From Paenibacillus sp. SZ31 (lineage in GTDB: Bacteria; Bacillota; Bacilli; Paenibacillales; Paenibacillaceae): a DNA stretch of 64,000 nt. The stretch covers positions 620,001 to 684,000 of the forward strand of contig NZ_JABBEA010000001.1 in NCBI RefSeq assembly GCF_012912005.1, written 5' to 3'. The position numbers and the translations under genes are program-made. Below the pieces are notes generated by a model. That model searched no databases and had not been told where the DNA came from. It worked only from the letters and a program-made list of their open reading frames with translations. Below, in pieces: positions 53,160-61,782 of the stretch. Within the stretch, counting starts at the first letter, position 1, and each line of letters opens with the position of its first letter.

Positions 53160-54296
53160 TTAGTTCTGCATTACGAAATCTTCATGCACGGAATTCTCTT
53201 CGTCGAACATGCGCACGATGTCATATCGGGTGTTACGTTGTGCCGGAATATAACCGGACTCCCGAATCAAACGGAGAATGGATTCAATGTTAACTTTATA
53301 TGTTGCACCAGCAGCAGATACGACGTTCTCTTCGATCATCGTGCTACCGAAGTCATTACAGCCAAATTCAAGCGACTTCTTACCGATCTCAGGACCCATG
53401 GTTACCCAAGAGGATTGAATATTCTTGATATTATCCAGCACCAGTCGGCTGATGGCTACAGTCTTCAAGTACTCTTCTGGCGTCTGACGCTCCAGCTTGA
53501 GGTTTGTATTATCCGGTTGGAAAGTCCAAGGAATGAACGCCAGGAAACCTTCGGAGTCATACTTGTTCGCAATACATTCGTCCTGAGCTTCACGTACACG
53601 GAGCAAGTGCAATGCACGCTCTTCCATCGATTCACCAAGGCCGATAACCATTGTTGCTGTGGTGTTCATGCCGATGCGATGTGCCGTTTGCATCACGTCC
53701 ATCCAATCCCGCCATGAACCTTTCAAGCGGCTGATTTTCCGGCGTGTGCGGTCATCCAGTATTTCAGCACCACCACCAGGCAGGGAATCCAGTCCAGCTT
53801 CGTGAATGGCACGAACAACCTCTTCCAATGTAAGACCATCGGATACTTCAACCATTTTCATAATCTCAGCAGGTGAGAAAGAGTGCATGGTGATGTTCGG
53901 GAAACGCTCCTTGATGGCTTTCAATAGGTCTGTGTAATAGCTGAAAGGCAGGTTCGGATTCGTTCCGCCTTGCATCAGAATCTCGGTACCATTCACATCT
54001 TCCGTTTCCTGAATCTTCTGGAAAATAACTTCGTCCGGAAGCACGTAACCTTCATCCGAACCAGGTCTGCGATAGAAAGCACAAAAACGGCAGTACACAT
54101 CACACACGTTCGTGTAGTTGACGTTACGCCCAATTACAAATGTTCTGTATGGTTCAGGGTGCATGCGTTTCATAACGACATTAGCAGCTGCCCCGATTTT
54201 GTCCACTTCATTGGATTCAAATAGCTGAATCGTGTCTTCCAAGTCCAAACGTTCGCCCCGAAGGGCTTTATCTAAGATACGGTCTACCGTACTCAT
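53160..54296 (-). CDS. mqnC: Cyclic dehypoxanthinyl futalosine synthase
   Basis: 378 aa from the ATG 10 nt after GGGAGG; a longer frame begins 114 bases upstream without support. Radical SAM cluster cysteines are Cys65, Cys69 and Cys72 in 'CDVYCRFCAF', with 'GGTNPNLPFSYY' and 'GGGAEILDD' of the MqnC/MqnE/CofH group. It cyclises dehypoxanthine futalosine in the futalosine route to menaquinone. The other mqn genes are not in the window. CofH-like homologues exist, but the wording and length fit MqnC best. Confidence 0.93.
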   Translation of the reverse strand: MSTVDRILDKALRGERLDLEDTIQLFESNEVDKIGAAANVVMKRMHPEPYRTFVIGRNVNYTNVCDVYCRFCAFYRRPGSDEGYVLPDEVIFQKIQETEDVNGTEILMQGGTNPNLPFSYYTDLLKAIKERFPNITMHSFSPAEIMKMVEVSDGLTLEEVVRAIHEAGLDSLPGGGAEILDDRTRRKISRLKGSWRDWMDVMQTAHRIGMNTTATMVIGLGESMEERALHLLRVREAQDECIANKYDSEGFLAFIPWTFQPDNTNLKLERQTPEEYLKTVAISRLVLDNIKNIQSSWVTMGPEIGKKSLEFGCNDFGSTMIEENVVSAAGATYKVNIESILRLIRESGYIPAQRNTRYDIVRMFDEENSVHEDFVMQN

Positions 54297-54423
54297 CGTA
54301 AAAAAGCCTCCCTCATGAAGAGAAATTATATAACGATCCGTCCCAACTTGTTTAAGAGAAGCAAGTTCTGGTGGCAACATCGTATTTCTGTACTCCACAT
54401 ATCGTAACACAGGTTACATGTGA

Positions 54424-54451
54424 AAAAAAGCACCTTATGTACAGGTGCTTT
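54424..54451 (-). terminator. Intrinsic terminator of the met operon
   Basis: AAGCACCT/AGGTGCTT with TTTTTTT behind it on the minus strand, about 90 bases after the metC stop. Confidence 0.85.
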
Positions 54452-54537
54452 AAAAATAAGTAAAAATTTTTACATATGGAATCAAATTCATTCGATATTA
54501 AACGATACACCTAGGCGTATTCGGGTACCCACTTTTC

Positions 54538-55710
54538 CTATGATTCCTGAAGTGCTTGTTCCAAATCTACAATCAGATCTTCGATGTCTTCCAGACCCAC
54601 CGAGAAACGCAGCAACCCATCTGTAATGCCTCGGTCATGGCGAACCTCAGCCGGCATTGCCGCATGAGACATCATCGCTGGGTAAGACAGAATGCTCTCC
54701 ACAGCTCCCAAGCTTACAGCGACAATGGGTAGCTTCACCCGGTTAAGAACTGCTTTTGCGCGATCGCCTGAACCAACGTCAAACGAAACGACAGCTCCAT
54801 ACCCCGTTGACTGGCGCTCATGTGCCTCACGGCCCGGATGATCCTCCAGTCCAGGATAAAAGACAGCCGTAATATCACTGCGCTCATTAAGCCAAGCTGC
54901 CAGTTTGGCTGTGCTCTGTTCGCTGTGAGCCATGCGAGCTCCCAAGGTTTTCATGCCGCGCATCAGAAGCCATGATTCTTGAGCCCCAAGTACAGTTCCG
55001 AGTCCATTTTGCAACTGTTTCAGTTGTACGCCAAGTGATTCCGTGCGGGCAACGGCTAACCCTGCCAGTACATCACTGTGACCTCCGAGAAACTTCGTAG
55101 CACTATGTACGACGATATCCACACCAAGCTCAATTGGACGCTGATAGTAAGGTGTCATAAAAGTGTTATCCAGAATCGTGATCAGGTCATTTTCCTTCGA
55201 CCAGTCAGTCACAGCAGCGATATCCGTGATTCGCAGTGTCGGGTTGGACGGTGTTTCCATATAAACTGCCTTGGTGTTCGGCTTGAGCGCCGCTTTTACT
55301 TCATCTATATTGGTCATGTCTACAAAGGTCGTCTCGATCTGCATACGGCTCAATATGGAAGTAAGCAAACGATACGTACCCCCATATACATCTTCCGTTA
55401 CAATCATGTGATCCCCTGCGGAGAACATCATGAACACACTGGAAATCGCGGCCATTCCCGATGAATAGGCGAATCCTCGCGCTCCACCCTCCAGCAGTGT
55501 GATGTAATCTTCCAGTGCCTGACGTGTCGGATTACCTGAACGACTGTAATCATGTTGAGGCGGATTGAAGATATCAAAATGATGGAATGTTGAAGCTTGA
55601 TAGATCGGTACACTGGAAGCTCCAGTCGTTTTGTCGATCTCATCACCGAAATGAAGCAATTTGGTATTGAATTTCAACTCGGAATTTGGTTTGTTGTTGG
55701 ACTCACTCAT
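54538..55710 (-). CDS. metC: Cystathionine beta-lyase
   Basis: 390 aa, PLP fold-type I Cys/Met metabolism enzyme. The PLP lysine is K206 in 'HSATKFLGGHSD', with 'YSRSGNPTR' near the N-terminus and 'SSGMAAIS' for phosphate binding. Length and sequence match the MetC of Bacillus, which cleaves cystathionine to homocysteine. Its ATG overlaps the metI stop (ATGA) and AAGGAGG lies upstream. Third gene of the metA-metI-metC operon under the SAM-I riboswitch. MetC and gamma-lyase homologues are hard to separate by motif alone; position favours MetC. Confidence 0.92.
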   Translation of the reverse strand: MSESNNKPNSELKFNTKLLHFGDEIDKTTGASSVPIYQASTFHHFDIFNPPQHDYSRSGNPTRQALEDYITLLEGGARGFAYSSGMAAISSVFMMFSAGDHMIVTEDVYGGTYRLLTSILSRMQIETTFVDMTNIDEVKAALKPNTKAVYMETPSNPTLRITDIAAVTDWSKENDLITILDNTFMTPYYQRPIELGVDIVVHSATKFLGGHSDVLAGLAVARTESLGVQLKQLQNGLGTVLGAQESWLLMRGMKTLGARMAHSEQSTAKLAAWLNERSDITAVFYPGLEDHPGREAHERQSTGYGAVVSFDVGSGDRAKAVLNRVKLPIVAVSLGAVESILSYPAMMSHAAMPAEVRHDRGITDGLLRFSVGLEDIEDLIVDLEQALQES

Positions 55711-56894
55711 GAGTGCACGCCTCCTTCAATTTCCTGTTGTGCAGCGGTCAGAGCATTGCCGAGATCTGCAATCAGATCATCTGCATGTTCAATGCCCACG
55801 GAGAACCGAAGCAGACGGTCATCCACACCTACAGCGTCACGAATTTCAAGAGGTATATCCGCATGCGTTTGTACCGCCGGGTAAGTCATAAGAGATTCGA
55901 CTCCACCGAGACTTTCGGCAAAAGCAATGAGTTTGATATGACGCAGCAATGGTTCAACATAACGTGCATCCTTCACTTTGAAAGAGAAAATACCTGTGTT
56001 ACCTGTGGATTGTTTATTCTGCACCGCATACCCAGGATGATCCGACAGGCCTGGATGATACACTTCACCCACTGCTGGATGCTCAAGCAAGTATTTGGCA
56101 ATGGTAAGCGCATTGTACTCGTGACGCTCCATGCGAAGAGCCAGCGTTTTCATGCCTTTCATTAACTGGTAAGAGTCACTTGGAGACAACACGGCCCCAA
56201 TGGAATTATGCAGGAACGCCATTTCCGCAGATAATGCCTCACCCTTGGTTATGATTAATCCGGCTAACACATCATTGTGTCCGCCCAGATATTTGGTAGC
56301 ACTATGAATGATGATATCGGCACCCAGCTCAATCGGACGTTGGAAAAATGGAGTCAGCAACGTGTTGTCAACAATTGTCAACAGGTTGTAACTTTTCGCC
56401 CAGGAAGCGACGGCTTCCACATCTGTAATCATCATCAGCGGATTCGTTGGTGTCTCGATGAATACAGCTTTGGTATTCGGTTGACGAACATTCTCCAGTG
56501 CTGCAAGGTCATTCGTGTCCACATAACTTGCAGTTACGCCGAAACGAGACAGGATGCGTTCAAGCAGACGATAGGTGCCGCCATACAGATCCAGCGATAC
56601 AATCAGATGATCCCCTTGACCAAACATGGCAAAGATGGTTTGCAGCGCGGCCATACCTGAGCTACAGGCAAACCCTGCATCACCGGACTCCAGCGCTGCA
56701 GCTGCTTCTTCCAACACTTTGCGTGTTGGGTTGGTCGTACGAATATAATCAAACCCCGTGCTTTGACCAAGCTTCGGGTGGCGAAACGCAGTGGATTGAT
56801 AGATCGGAAAGTTAATGGCGCCTGTTACCGGTTCATTGATGGACCCAATTTGTGCTAAGCGGCTTTCGATTTTCAACTTGTTGTTGTCTTCCAT
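55707..56894 (-). CDS. metI: Cystathionine gamma-synthase / O-acetylhomoserine thiolyase
   Basis: 395 aa, paralogous to its neighbour MetC. The PLP lysine is K201 in 'HSATKYLGGHND'; 'DYIRTTNPTR' and 'CSSGMAALQ' are family motifs. In Bacillus MetI uses O-acetylhomoserine with cysteine (cystathionine) or sulphide (homocysteine); MetA here is of the acetyl type, which agrees. AGGAGG lies 8 nt before the ATG. The start is 24 bases after metA. Confidence 0.92.
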   Translation of the reverse strand: MEDNNKLKIESRLAQIGSINEPVTGAINFPIYQSTAFRHPKLGQSTGFDYIRTTNPTRKVLEEAAAALESGDAGFACSSGMAALQTIFAMFGQGDHLIVSLDLYGGTYRLLERILSRFGVTASYVDTNDLAALENVRQPNTKAVFIETPTNPLMMITDVEAVASWAKSYNLLTIVDNTLLTPFFQRPIELGADIIIHSATKYLGGHNDVLAGLIITKGEALSAEMAFLHNSIGAVLSPSDSYQLMKGMKTLALRMERHEYNALTIAKYLLEHPAVGEVYHPGLSDHPGYAVQNKQSTGNTGIFSFKVKDARYVEPLLRHIKLIAFAESLGGVESLMTYPAVQTHADIPLEIRDAVGVDDRLLRFSVGIEHADDLIADLGNALTAAQQEIEGGVHS

Positions 56895-56918
56895 TGCTGC
56901 ATCCTCCTGTAATCTCGA

Positions 56919-57836
56919 TTAGATTTGCGGGCCAATATCGTAAGGTGTTTCTTGATACACATAGTAATTGAGCCAATTAGAGAATAATAAGTTGGCATGA
57001 GCACGCCAAGTAGCCGGTGGCACACGGGAAGGATCATCATTCGGATAATAATGTCTAGGTAATGCAATATCCATCCCTTTCGCTGCATCCCGGTCATACT
57101 CCCACTTTAATGAGAAAGGGTCATACTCGGCATGTCCTGTAGCAAAAATCTGTTTGCCGTCTTTGGTAGCAACCAGGAAAATACCAGCTTCCTCGGATTC
57201 AGCCAAAATCTCTAATTTCTCATTCTTTTCAATATCTTCGCGTCTCACTTCCGTATGACGGGAATGTGGAACGTTGAATACTTCATCAAATCCACGCAAC
57301 AACGGAACATGAGGCTTGTTGATGGTATGTGGGAAAACCCCAAAACACTTTTCATCAAGCGCAACCTTGGGTACATCGAAATGATGGTATAAACCTGCCT
57401 GGGAAGCCCAGCATATATGCAGGGTTGAAGTCACATTGGTTTTGGTCCATTCGAAGATCTCCTGGATTTCATTCCAATAGTTCACGTCTTCGAAATCCAT
57501 CTGTTCCACAGGGGCACCCGTAATGATCATTCCATCGAAACGACGATGCTCAATCTCATCGAAGGTTTTATAGAACAGATCCAAATACTCCTGAGACGTA
57601 TTCTTCGACGTATGGGATTTGGGATGTACCAGAACGACATCCACCTGAATGGGCGTGTTTCCCACCAGACGAAGCAATTGTGTTTCGGTCGTTTCCTTTG
57701 TGGGCATCAGGTTTAATATAGCGATACGGAGTGGACGAATATCCTGCTGGTATGCAGAAGTTTCATCCATGACGAAGATATTCTCTCCTTCAAGGACTTC
57801 TTTTGCTGGTAGCGTATCGGGTATTTTGATTGGCAT
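56919..57836 (-). CDS. metA: Homoserine O-acetyltransferase (MetA type)
   Basis: 305 aa from the ATG of '[15 protein letters not shown]'; a longer frame begins 42 bases upstream but lies before the AAGGAGG site. The catalytic Cys142 is in '[10 protein letters not shown]', and His235 with Glu237 in 'GHAEYD' complete the active site. Residue 111 is Glu ('GAPVEQM'), the residue that in Bacillus MetA confers acetyl-CoA use, whereas succinyl-using enzymes have Gly. So the product is probably O-acetylhomoserine. First gene of the met operon, behind the SAM-I riboswitch. Confidence 0.94.
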   Translation of the reverse strand: MPIKIPDTLPAKEVLEGENIFVMDETSAYQQDIRPLRIAILNLMPTKETTETQLLRLVGNTPIQVDVVLVHPKSHTSKNTSQEYLDLFYKTFDEIEHRRFDGMIITGAPVEQMDFEDVNYWNEIQEIFEWTKTNVTSTLHICWASQAGLYHHFDVPKVALDEKCFGVFPHTINKPHVPLLRGFDEVFNVPHSRHTEVRREDIEKNEKLEILAESEEAGIFLVATKDGKQIFATGHAEYDPFSLKWEYDRDAAKGMDIALPRHYYPNDDPSRVPPATWRAHANLLFSNWLNYYVYQETPYDIGPQI

Positions 57837-58009
57837 GGGTAGTCTAACTCCTCCTTGTGCATAAATAGATGCAGCCACTGCTGGCTTGATGTCTTCACAT
57901 CAATACAGTTGTAGGCTGCCATGAGCTTGTCTACAACCATTGGATTGAAGTTCCATCCAAAGTTACGACAACCTCAAGTTCCTTAGCGAAAATCACTGCT
58001 GAGAAGTCG

Positions 58010-58055
58010 GGGCATATGACAAAGACCTTCCTCGGATTTCGAGAAAGGTCATATG
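58010..58055 (-). terminator. SAM-I riboswitch terminator
   Basis: GACCTTTCTCG with CGAGGAAGGTC (58024-58034 with 58040-58050), prolonged by CATATG pairs, then TTTG. It is formed when SAM is bound. Confidence 0.75.
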
Positions 58056-58069
58056 TAAATAGATATGCG

Positions 58070-58196
58070 CCTCTCTCATCTCTCAGTTACAACAGTGCCA
58101 CTTGACACTTGGTCGCTGCAAGAATTAGCACCGTGCGGTATACCGCCGGTTGCCGGGTTTCATCGGGCCAGTCCCTCCACCTACTCTTGATAAGAT
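58070..58196 (-). ncRNA. SAM-I (S-box) riboswitch of the metA-metI-metC operon
   Basis: The minus strand reads CTTATCAAGAGTAGGTGGAG..., then GAGGGACTGGCCCGATGAAA, CCCGGCAACC, CACGGTGCTAATTC and TGAGAGATGAGAG in the order of the S-box consensus. Each strongly conserved core block is present. S-adenosylmethionine binding would stabilise the anti-antiterminator and shut off the methionine synthesis genes. Confidence 0.97.
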
Positions 58197-58236
58197 TTCG
58201 CTGTATTAGATTGTAATTTAATATGGTTCACCGTCT

Positions 58237-58265
58237 ACTTTATTACATTAATGCCCTCACGTCAA
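58237..58265 (-). promoter_or_regulatory. metA promoter
   Basis: TTGACG (58260-58265), 17 bp, TAAAGT (58237-58242) on the minus strand, about 45 bases before the aptamer. Confidence 0.55.
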
Positions 58266-58357
58266 GTTGCAGTTCTACGTCTGCTTTCCAGATCGGAACC
58301 GTTCATCATCCGTTGTCATACACTGCCTCAGGGCGCGAAATAGACACATTTTTGCGC

Positions 58358-58386
58358 TTGAAAGCACCTTGTACCAGCGGTATACT
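58358..58386 (+). promoter_or_regulatory. Promoter of the leader peptide and CorA-family gene
   Basis: TTGAAA (58358-58363), 17 bp, TATACT (58381-58386). The start near 58393 gives a leader of about 255 bases. Confidence 0.75.
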
Positions 58387-58429
58387 AAACAAGGTGTTAT
58401 AAACCCTTATGTGAGAGGTGACATATTAA

Positions 58430-58528
58430 ATGGATGGCGACCCGAGGCCTGACTGGCAGCCGAATTCCGACAAACTGCATAGAGAATTGACATCAGCATG
58501 CCGGCAGCGGGACGTGACTTCCGTTTGA
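58430..58528 (+). CDS. Putative Asp/Pro-rich leader peptide upstream of the CorA-family gene
   Basis: A 32-codon frame beginning 'MDGDPRPDWQPNSDK' with GAGAGGTGA 8 nt before the ATG and TGA stop at 58526-58528. The first eleven codons hold three Asp and three Pro. This recalls the enteric MgtL leader (starting Met-Glu-Pro-Asp-Pro), where acidic-proline runs destabilise the ribosome at low Mg2+. Codons 9-11 and 25-27 overlap both halves of alternative RNA stems. It may be only a chance frame, but the ribosome-binding site, position and codon content are all as expected for a sensing leader. No peptide evidence exists. Confidence 0.55.
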   Translation: MDGDPRPDWQPNSDKLHRELTSACRQRDVTSV

Positions 58529-58591
58529 ATATATAGTGAACGCAGCCCTGATCTCCAGGCTCCGCTGCCGACCGGCTGATTTGTTCTTTTT
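58502..58591 (+). promoter_or_regulatory. Terminator-like stem and U-rich tract in the CorA-gene leader
   Basis: CGGCAGCGG (58502-58510) and CCGCTGCCG (58562-58570) are perfect complements enclosing an inner hairpin, with TTTGTTCTTTTT at 58580-58591. GGCAGC (58455-58460) inside the leader frame could pair with GCTGCC (58564-58569) instead, so the two folds exclude each other. A further CCGCCA/TGGCGG hairpin lies just before the ribosome-binding site. Confidence 0.5.
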
Positions 58592-58647
58592 GCGCCCATA
58601 ATGATAATATCCGCCAAGTTGGCGGGTGCAGAAGGAGTAGATTAACA

Positions 58648-59583
58648 ATGAAAATCCGGTTGGTTAACAACGGTGTATTTATTCCGGTGGACGACATTCA
58701 GCAGGCGCTGACTCCACCAGCGGAAGGATTTTACTGGATTGATGCGGACGTAGACGATTTGGCGGTACTTCAGCCGCTGTTCTTGATGCATGATCTGGCA
58801 GTGGAAGATTGCCTCAGTGATGAAGAACAACGTCCGAAGATTGAAATTTATGAGAACCATTACTTTATTGTGATTAATAGCATCCGTTTTGATGATGAAG
58901 AGATTTTTCTACGTGCGGTGAACTTGTTCCTCGGCAGACATTTCATTATTAGTGTTACGAAGCAGAAGGTCAGCGAATTGCGCACCCTGAAGCCCATCCT
59001 GTGGGAACAGGAAATTAGTACACCGGATCGTCTGCTCTACCTGCTGGTTGACTTGATTGTTGATAATTATTTCACCGTAGGTGACCGAATTGAAGCTCGG
59101 ATCGAGAAGCTTGAGGAAGACATTCTGATGCACACCAAAAAGTCACATCTGAATGAAATCATCGGACTGCGCAGTGAGATTCTGTGGCTGAAAAAAGTCC
59201 TTGGACCTCAGAAAGAGGTCATTAATACACTAAACAAAAAAGATCTGCGTCTCATCGATGATCAACTGCAAAAGTATTTCAGTGACATCTATGAGAATGC
59301 TGTAAAAATATCTGAAACCTTTGAAACATATCGCGACCTGATGGGCAACTTACGAGAAGCCTACCAGTCCAGTATTGCGAACCGGGCGAATGAGATCATG
59401 CGTGTGTTTACTGCCATTACCACGGTCTTCATGCCGCTGACGGTCATTACGGGTATATACGGAATGAACTTTACGAATATGCCAGAGCTTAACTGGAAAT
59501 ACAGCTATTTTGTTGTGATTGGCCTGATGGTTACACTGGGCCTGAGCATGTTCTTCATTTTCCGCAAAAAAGACTGGGTATGA
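58648..59583 (+). CDS. corA: CorA-family magnesium/cobalt transporter
   Basis: 311 aa; AAGGAG lies 10 nt before the ATG. A large N-terminal cytoplasmic domain (about 1-250) of alpha/beta and long helices is followed by two C-terminal membrane helices; the signature 'YGMNF' at about residue 270 lies in the loop before the second helix and forms the selectivity filter of the pentamer. It is expected to import Mg2+. The gene is alone behind a long leader with a possible regulatory peptide, and shares a bidirectional terminator with the gene on the right. Co2+, Ni2+ or Zn2+ as main substrate cannot be excluded. Confidence 0.93.
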   Translation: MKIRLVNNGVFIPVDDIQQALTPPAEGFYWIDADVDDLAVLQPLFLMHDLAVEDCLSDEEQRPKIEIYENHYFIVINSIRFDDEEIFLRAVNLFLGRHFIISVTKQKVSELRTLKPILWEQEISTPDRLLYLLVDLIVDNYFTVGDRIEARIEKLEEDILMHTKKSHLNEIIGLRSEILWLKKVLGPQKEVINTLNKKDLRLIDDQLQKYFSDIYENAVKISETFETYRDLMGNLREAYQSSIANRANEIMRVFTAITTVFMPLTVITGIYGMNFTNMPELNWKYSYFVVIGLMVTLGLSMFFIFRKKDWV

Positions 59584-59600
59584 ACTCGTATGAAATAACA

Positions 59601-59642
59601 AAGACGAAGCGCTCCTGTAGGAGAAACGCCTCGTCTTTTTTT
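59601..59642. terminator. Bidirectional terminator between corA and the HRDC gene
   Basis: AAGACGA-CG...CG-TCGTCTT stem with TTTTTTT on the plus side and A-rich bases on the other. Confidence 0.82.
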
Positions 59643-59654
59643 CATTTCCTTCAC

Positions 59655-60656
59655 CTAACCAACATTCTGCTCTGTCTCTGCATGCCGACGAAAACGGATT
59701 CGAATCATGCGCAGTCTTTCATAGACCTGCTCCAGACTTCCTCCGTCAGGCTTCTCTCCTCCATACACCTTATGTAATACTGGCTTCAGGAACGTATCTC
59801 CCAGCTCCTCATACGCGCTCCATACGGCCTCTTGTTCGTTCTCTGGCATAACCGCCAACTCCACATCAAGAAGACAATCGGTGTCATAACCTTCAAGATC
59901 CAGTGTCTCTAACAGCTCAATCAACTCACGTCGGGATAATCCGGATCGATTAACAATCTCCTCTAACGTAAATCCTTCCTTCATACCTTCAAGCACTTGC
60001 TTACGCGTGGTGAACTTGTCGAGTTCCTGCTTGTACTTCTGCTCTCTCTGCTTGTATAACCAGCTCTCATACTCTTCTTCCTTCAGCGCCGTGTATACCC
60101 AGTCCAGCGGGAATGTCGTTGAACGCTCCAACCCGTTCGTAATCTCCATCCATTCCGTACCATACTCGGTTGCTTTGCTCTCTCCTACGCCGGGCAGTTG
60201 CATCAGCTCATCCATCGACTGTGGAACAAAGGCACTGATCAAACGCAGCAGACGATTTGTTGCAATAAAATACGGTGCCTTCCGGTCAGACACAGCTCTC
60301 TTCCTGCGCCATGTGCACAGATCCGTATATAACTGCTCGTTGCCGTATAGTTCACTATAACAATGGAGCCGCTGCCCACCATAACTGCGTGACTTCAGAT
60401 CATCATTCTCGTGGAATAACCCCTGCAACTGCGGTCGGTACCCCTCACTCATCTGTATGGCAAGCTGATGACGGTAGATATGAAGTAGCTCCTCCCAAGA
60501 GGTCCCTTCGTACCAAATGCTGTCCTCACGTTCTCCTTCCTCGTAGCGACTCCATCCCAGCTGCCAGCTATCGTCCTCTTCCCCAATCCATAGCTGCGCA
60601 TACTCTGCATTCTGATCTGACATTCTGGACAATCTGTTCATGAAAATGACTTCCAT
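59655..60656 (-). CDS. HRDC domain-containing protein (RecQ-tail-like)
   Basis: 333 aa, no membrane segment. Residues about 110-180 form an HRDC nucleic-acid-binding domain ('LPGVGESKATEYG'), and about 200-250 a helix-turn-helix like that at the end of RecQ ('RKQVLEGMKEGFTLEEIVNR', 'SGLSRRELIELLE'). No helicase motor is present, so it is an isolated RecQ-tail-like protein, perhaps a helicase partner. GGGAGGG precedes the ATG. Function unknown. Confidence 0.82.
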   Translation of the reverse strand: MEVIFMNRLSRMSDQNAEYAQLWIGEEDDSWQLGWSRYEEGEREDSIWYEGTSWEELLHIYRHQLAIQMSEGYRPQLQGLFHENDDLKSRSYGGQRLHCYSELYGNEQLYTDLCTWRRKRAVSDRKAPYFIATNRLLRLISAFVPQSMDELMQLPGVGESKATEYGTEWMEITNGLERSTTFPLDWVYTALKEEEYESWLYKQREQKYKQELDKFTTRKQVLEGMKEGFTLEEIVNRSGLSRRELIELLETLDLEGYDTDCLLDVELAVMPENEQEAVWSAYEELGDTFLKPVLHKVYGGEKPDGGSLEQVYERLRMIRIRFRRHAETEQNVG

Positions 60657-60716
60657 TTTCCGTTCCCTCCCTTTGACATTTCAGCCTATACAGGTTAGAT
60701 ATGCTACCTACAGGCA

Positions 60717-60764
60717 GCAAAAAAAACACCTCTCCTGCAAAATTCATGCAAGAGAGGTGCTTCC
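60717..60764 (-). terminator. Intrinsic terminator of the ROK kinase gene
   Basis: CACCTCTC/GAGAGGTG with TGCA pairs inside and TTTTTTTT behind it on the minus strand. Confidence 0.9.
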
Positions 60765-60832
60765 TCATTAACCGTACTATGCTGTTGCCCATATCATACC
60801 ACAATGGTAAAATTCGTCAATCCCTTATTGTA

Positions 60833-61711
60833 CTACTTGTTCAGCGCTAATTTGGCAAGCGCCAGCGAACCACACAGTCCTGCATTGTCGCCAAGTCCTG
60901 GTGATACAATATACTGGTCAATATCGGATTGAAGTGCCGGATGCTGAACATATCCTGCAAGCAACTCCTGTAGTTTGCTACGAACCATTGGGAACAGATG
61001 CTCCTGCTTCATTACCCCGCCACCCATTACGATTTTCTGCGGTGAGAGAATCAGAACATAGTTCATCAGTGCGTGTGCCAGGTAATGTGCTTCGATCTCC
61101 CATGCTTTATGATCTGCGGGCAGTTCATAAGCCGGTTGCTCCCAACGTTTGTTAATGGCCGGTCCTGCTGCAAGGCCTTCGAGACAGTCACCATGGTACG
61201 GACAGAAACCTTCGTATGTATCCTCCGGATGTCTGCGTACAATGATATGTCCCATCTCTGGATGTGACAATCCATGGACCATTTTACCGCCAACTACAGC
61301 ACCTGCACCAATGCCTGTACCCACAGTGATATACAGACAGCTCTCAAGACCTTGTGCAGCCCCCCAGGTTGCTTCTCCAAGTGCCGCGCCATTCACATCC
61401 GTATCAAATGTCATCGGTACATCAAAATGCTCCTTGAGCTTGCCAATCACGTTATACTGTCCCCAATGTGGTTTAGGTGTTGTTGTGATATAACCATACG
61501 TTGGGCTTCCTTCAATCGGATCAATCGGACCAAATGAACCTACGCCCAGCGCTTCAATGCCTTTGCCTTCAAAAAACGAAATTACTTGAGCCATGGTCTC
61601 TTCCGGTGTCGTCGTGGGAAAACTTACGCGTTCCAGAACTTCTCCATTTTCCGTGCCAATACCACATACAAATTTTGTTCCGCCTGCTTCAATTGCGCCT
61701 AAGATCGTCAT
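60833..61711 (-). CDS. ROK-family sugar kinase (fructokinase type)
   Basis: 292 aa from the ATG 10 nt after GGGAG; an in-frame GTG at 61720 is too close to the site. N-terminal phosphate motif 'GAIEAGGTKFVCGIG', catalytic Asp in 'FDTDVNGAALGE', 'GTGIGAGAV' and the ROK zinc motif 'HPEMGH...CPYHGDCLEG' are all present. The wording matches fructokinases such as Bacillus GmuE/YdhR, which phosphorylate fructose and sometimes mannose, more than glucokinases. Single gene. Confidence 0.9.
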   Translation of the reverse strand: MTILGAIEAGGTKFVCGIGTENGEVLERVSFPTTTPEETMAQVISFFEGKGIEALGVGSFGPIDPIEGSPTYGYITTTPKPHWGQYNVIGKLKEHFDVPMTFDTDVNGAALGEATWGAAQGLESCLYITVGTGIGAGAVVGGKMVHGLSHPEMGHIIVRRHPEDTYEGFCPYHGDCLEGLAAGPAINKRWEQPAYELPADHKAWEIEAHYLAHALMNYVLILSPQKIVMGGGVMKQEHLFPMVRSKLQELLAGYVQHPALQSDIDQYIVSPGLGDNAGLCGSLALAKLALNK

Positions 61712-61782
61712 GTTAGTCACACTCCCAAGTTAGTTTAATAGGAATTGATATTATTTTAATTGATGACACTATAATTACCCTG

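Larger units (their letters stand above)
57837..58429. other. Intergenic region: metA SAM-I leader and corA promoter
   Basis: Holds on the minus strand the metA promoter, SAM-I aptamer, terminator and 170 bases of further leader, and on the plus strand the promoter of the CorA-family gene with its leader. The stretch 57880-58010 shows nothing else. Confidence 0.6.

Noticed and set aside
58393..58647. M-box (ykoK) Mg2+ riboswitch in the corA leader
   Set aside because: The conserved M-box blocks are not found in order; a peptide frame and other stems are present instead.
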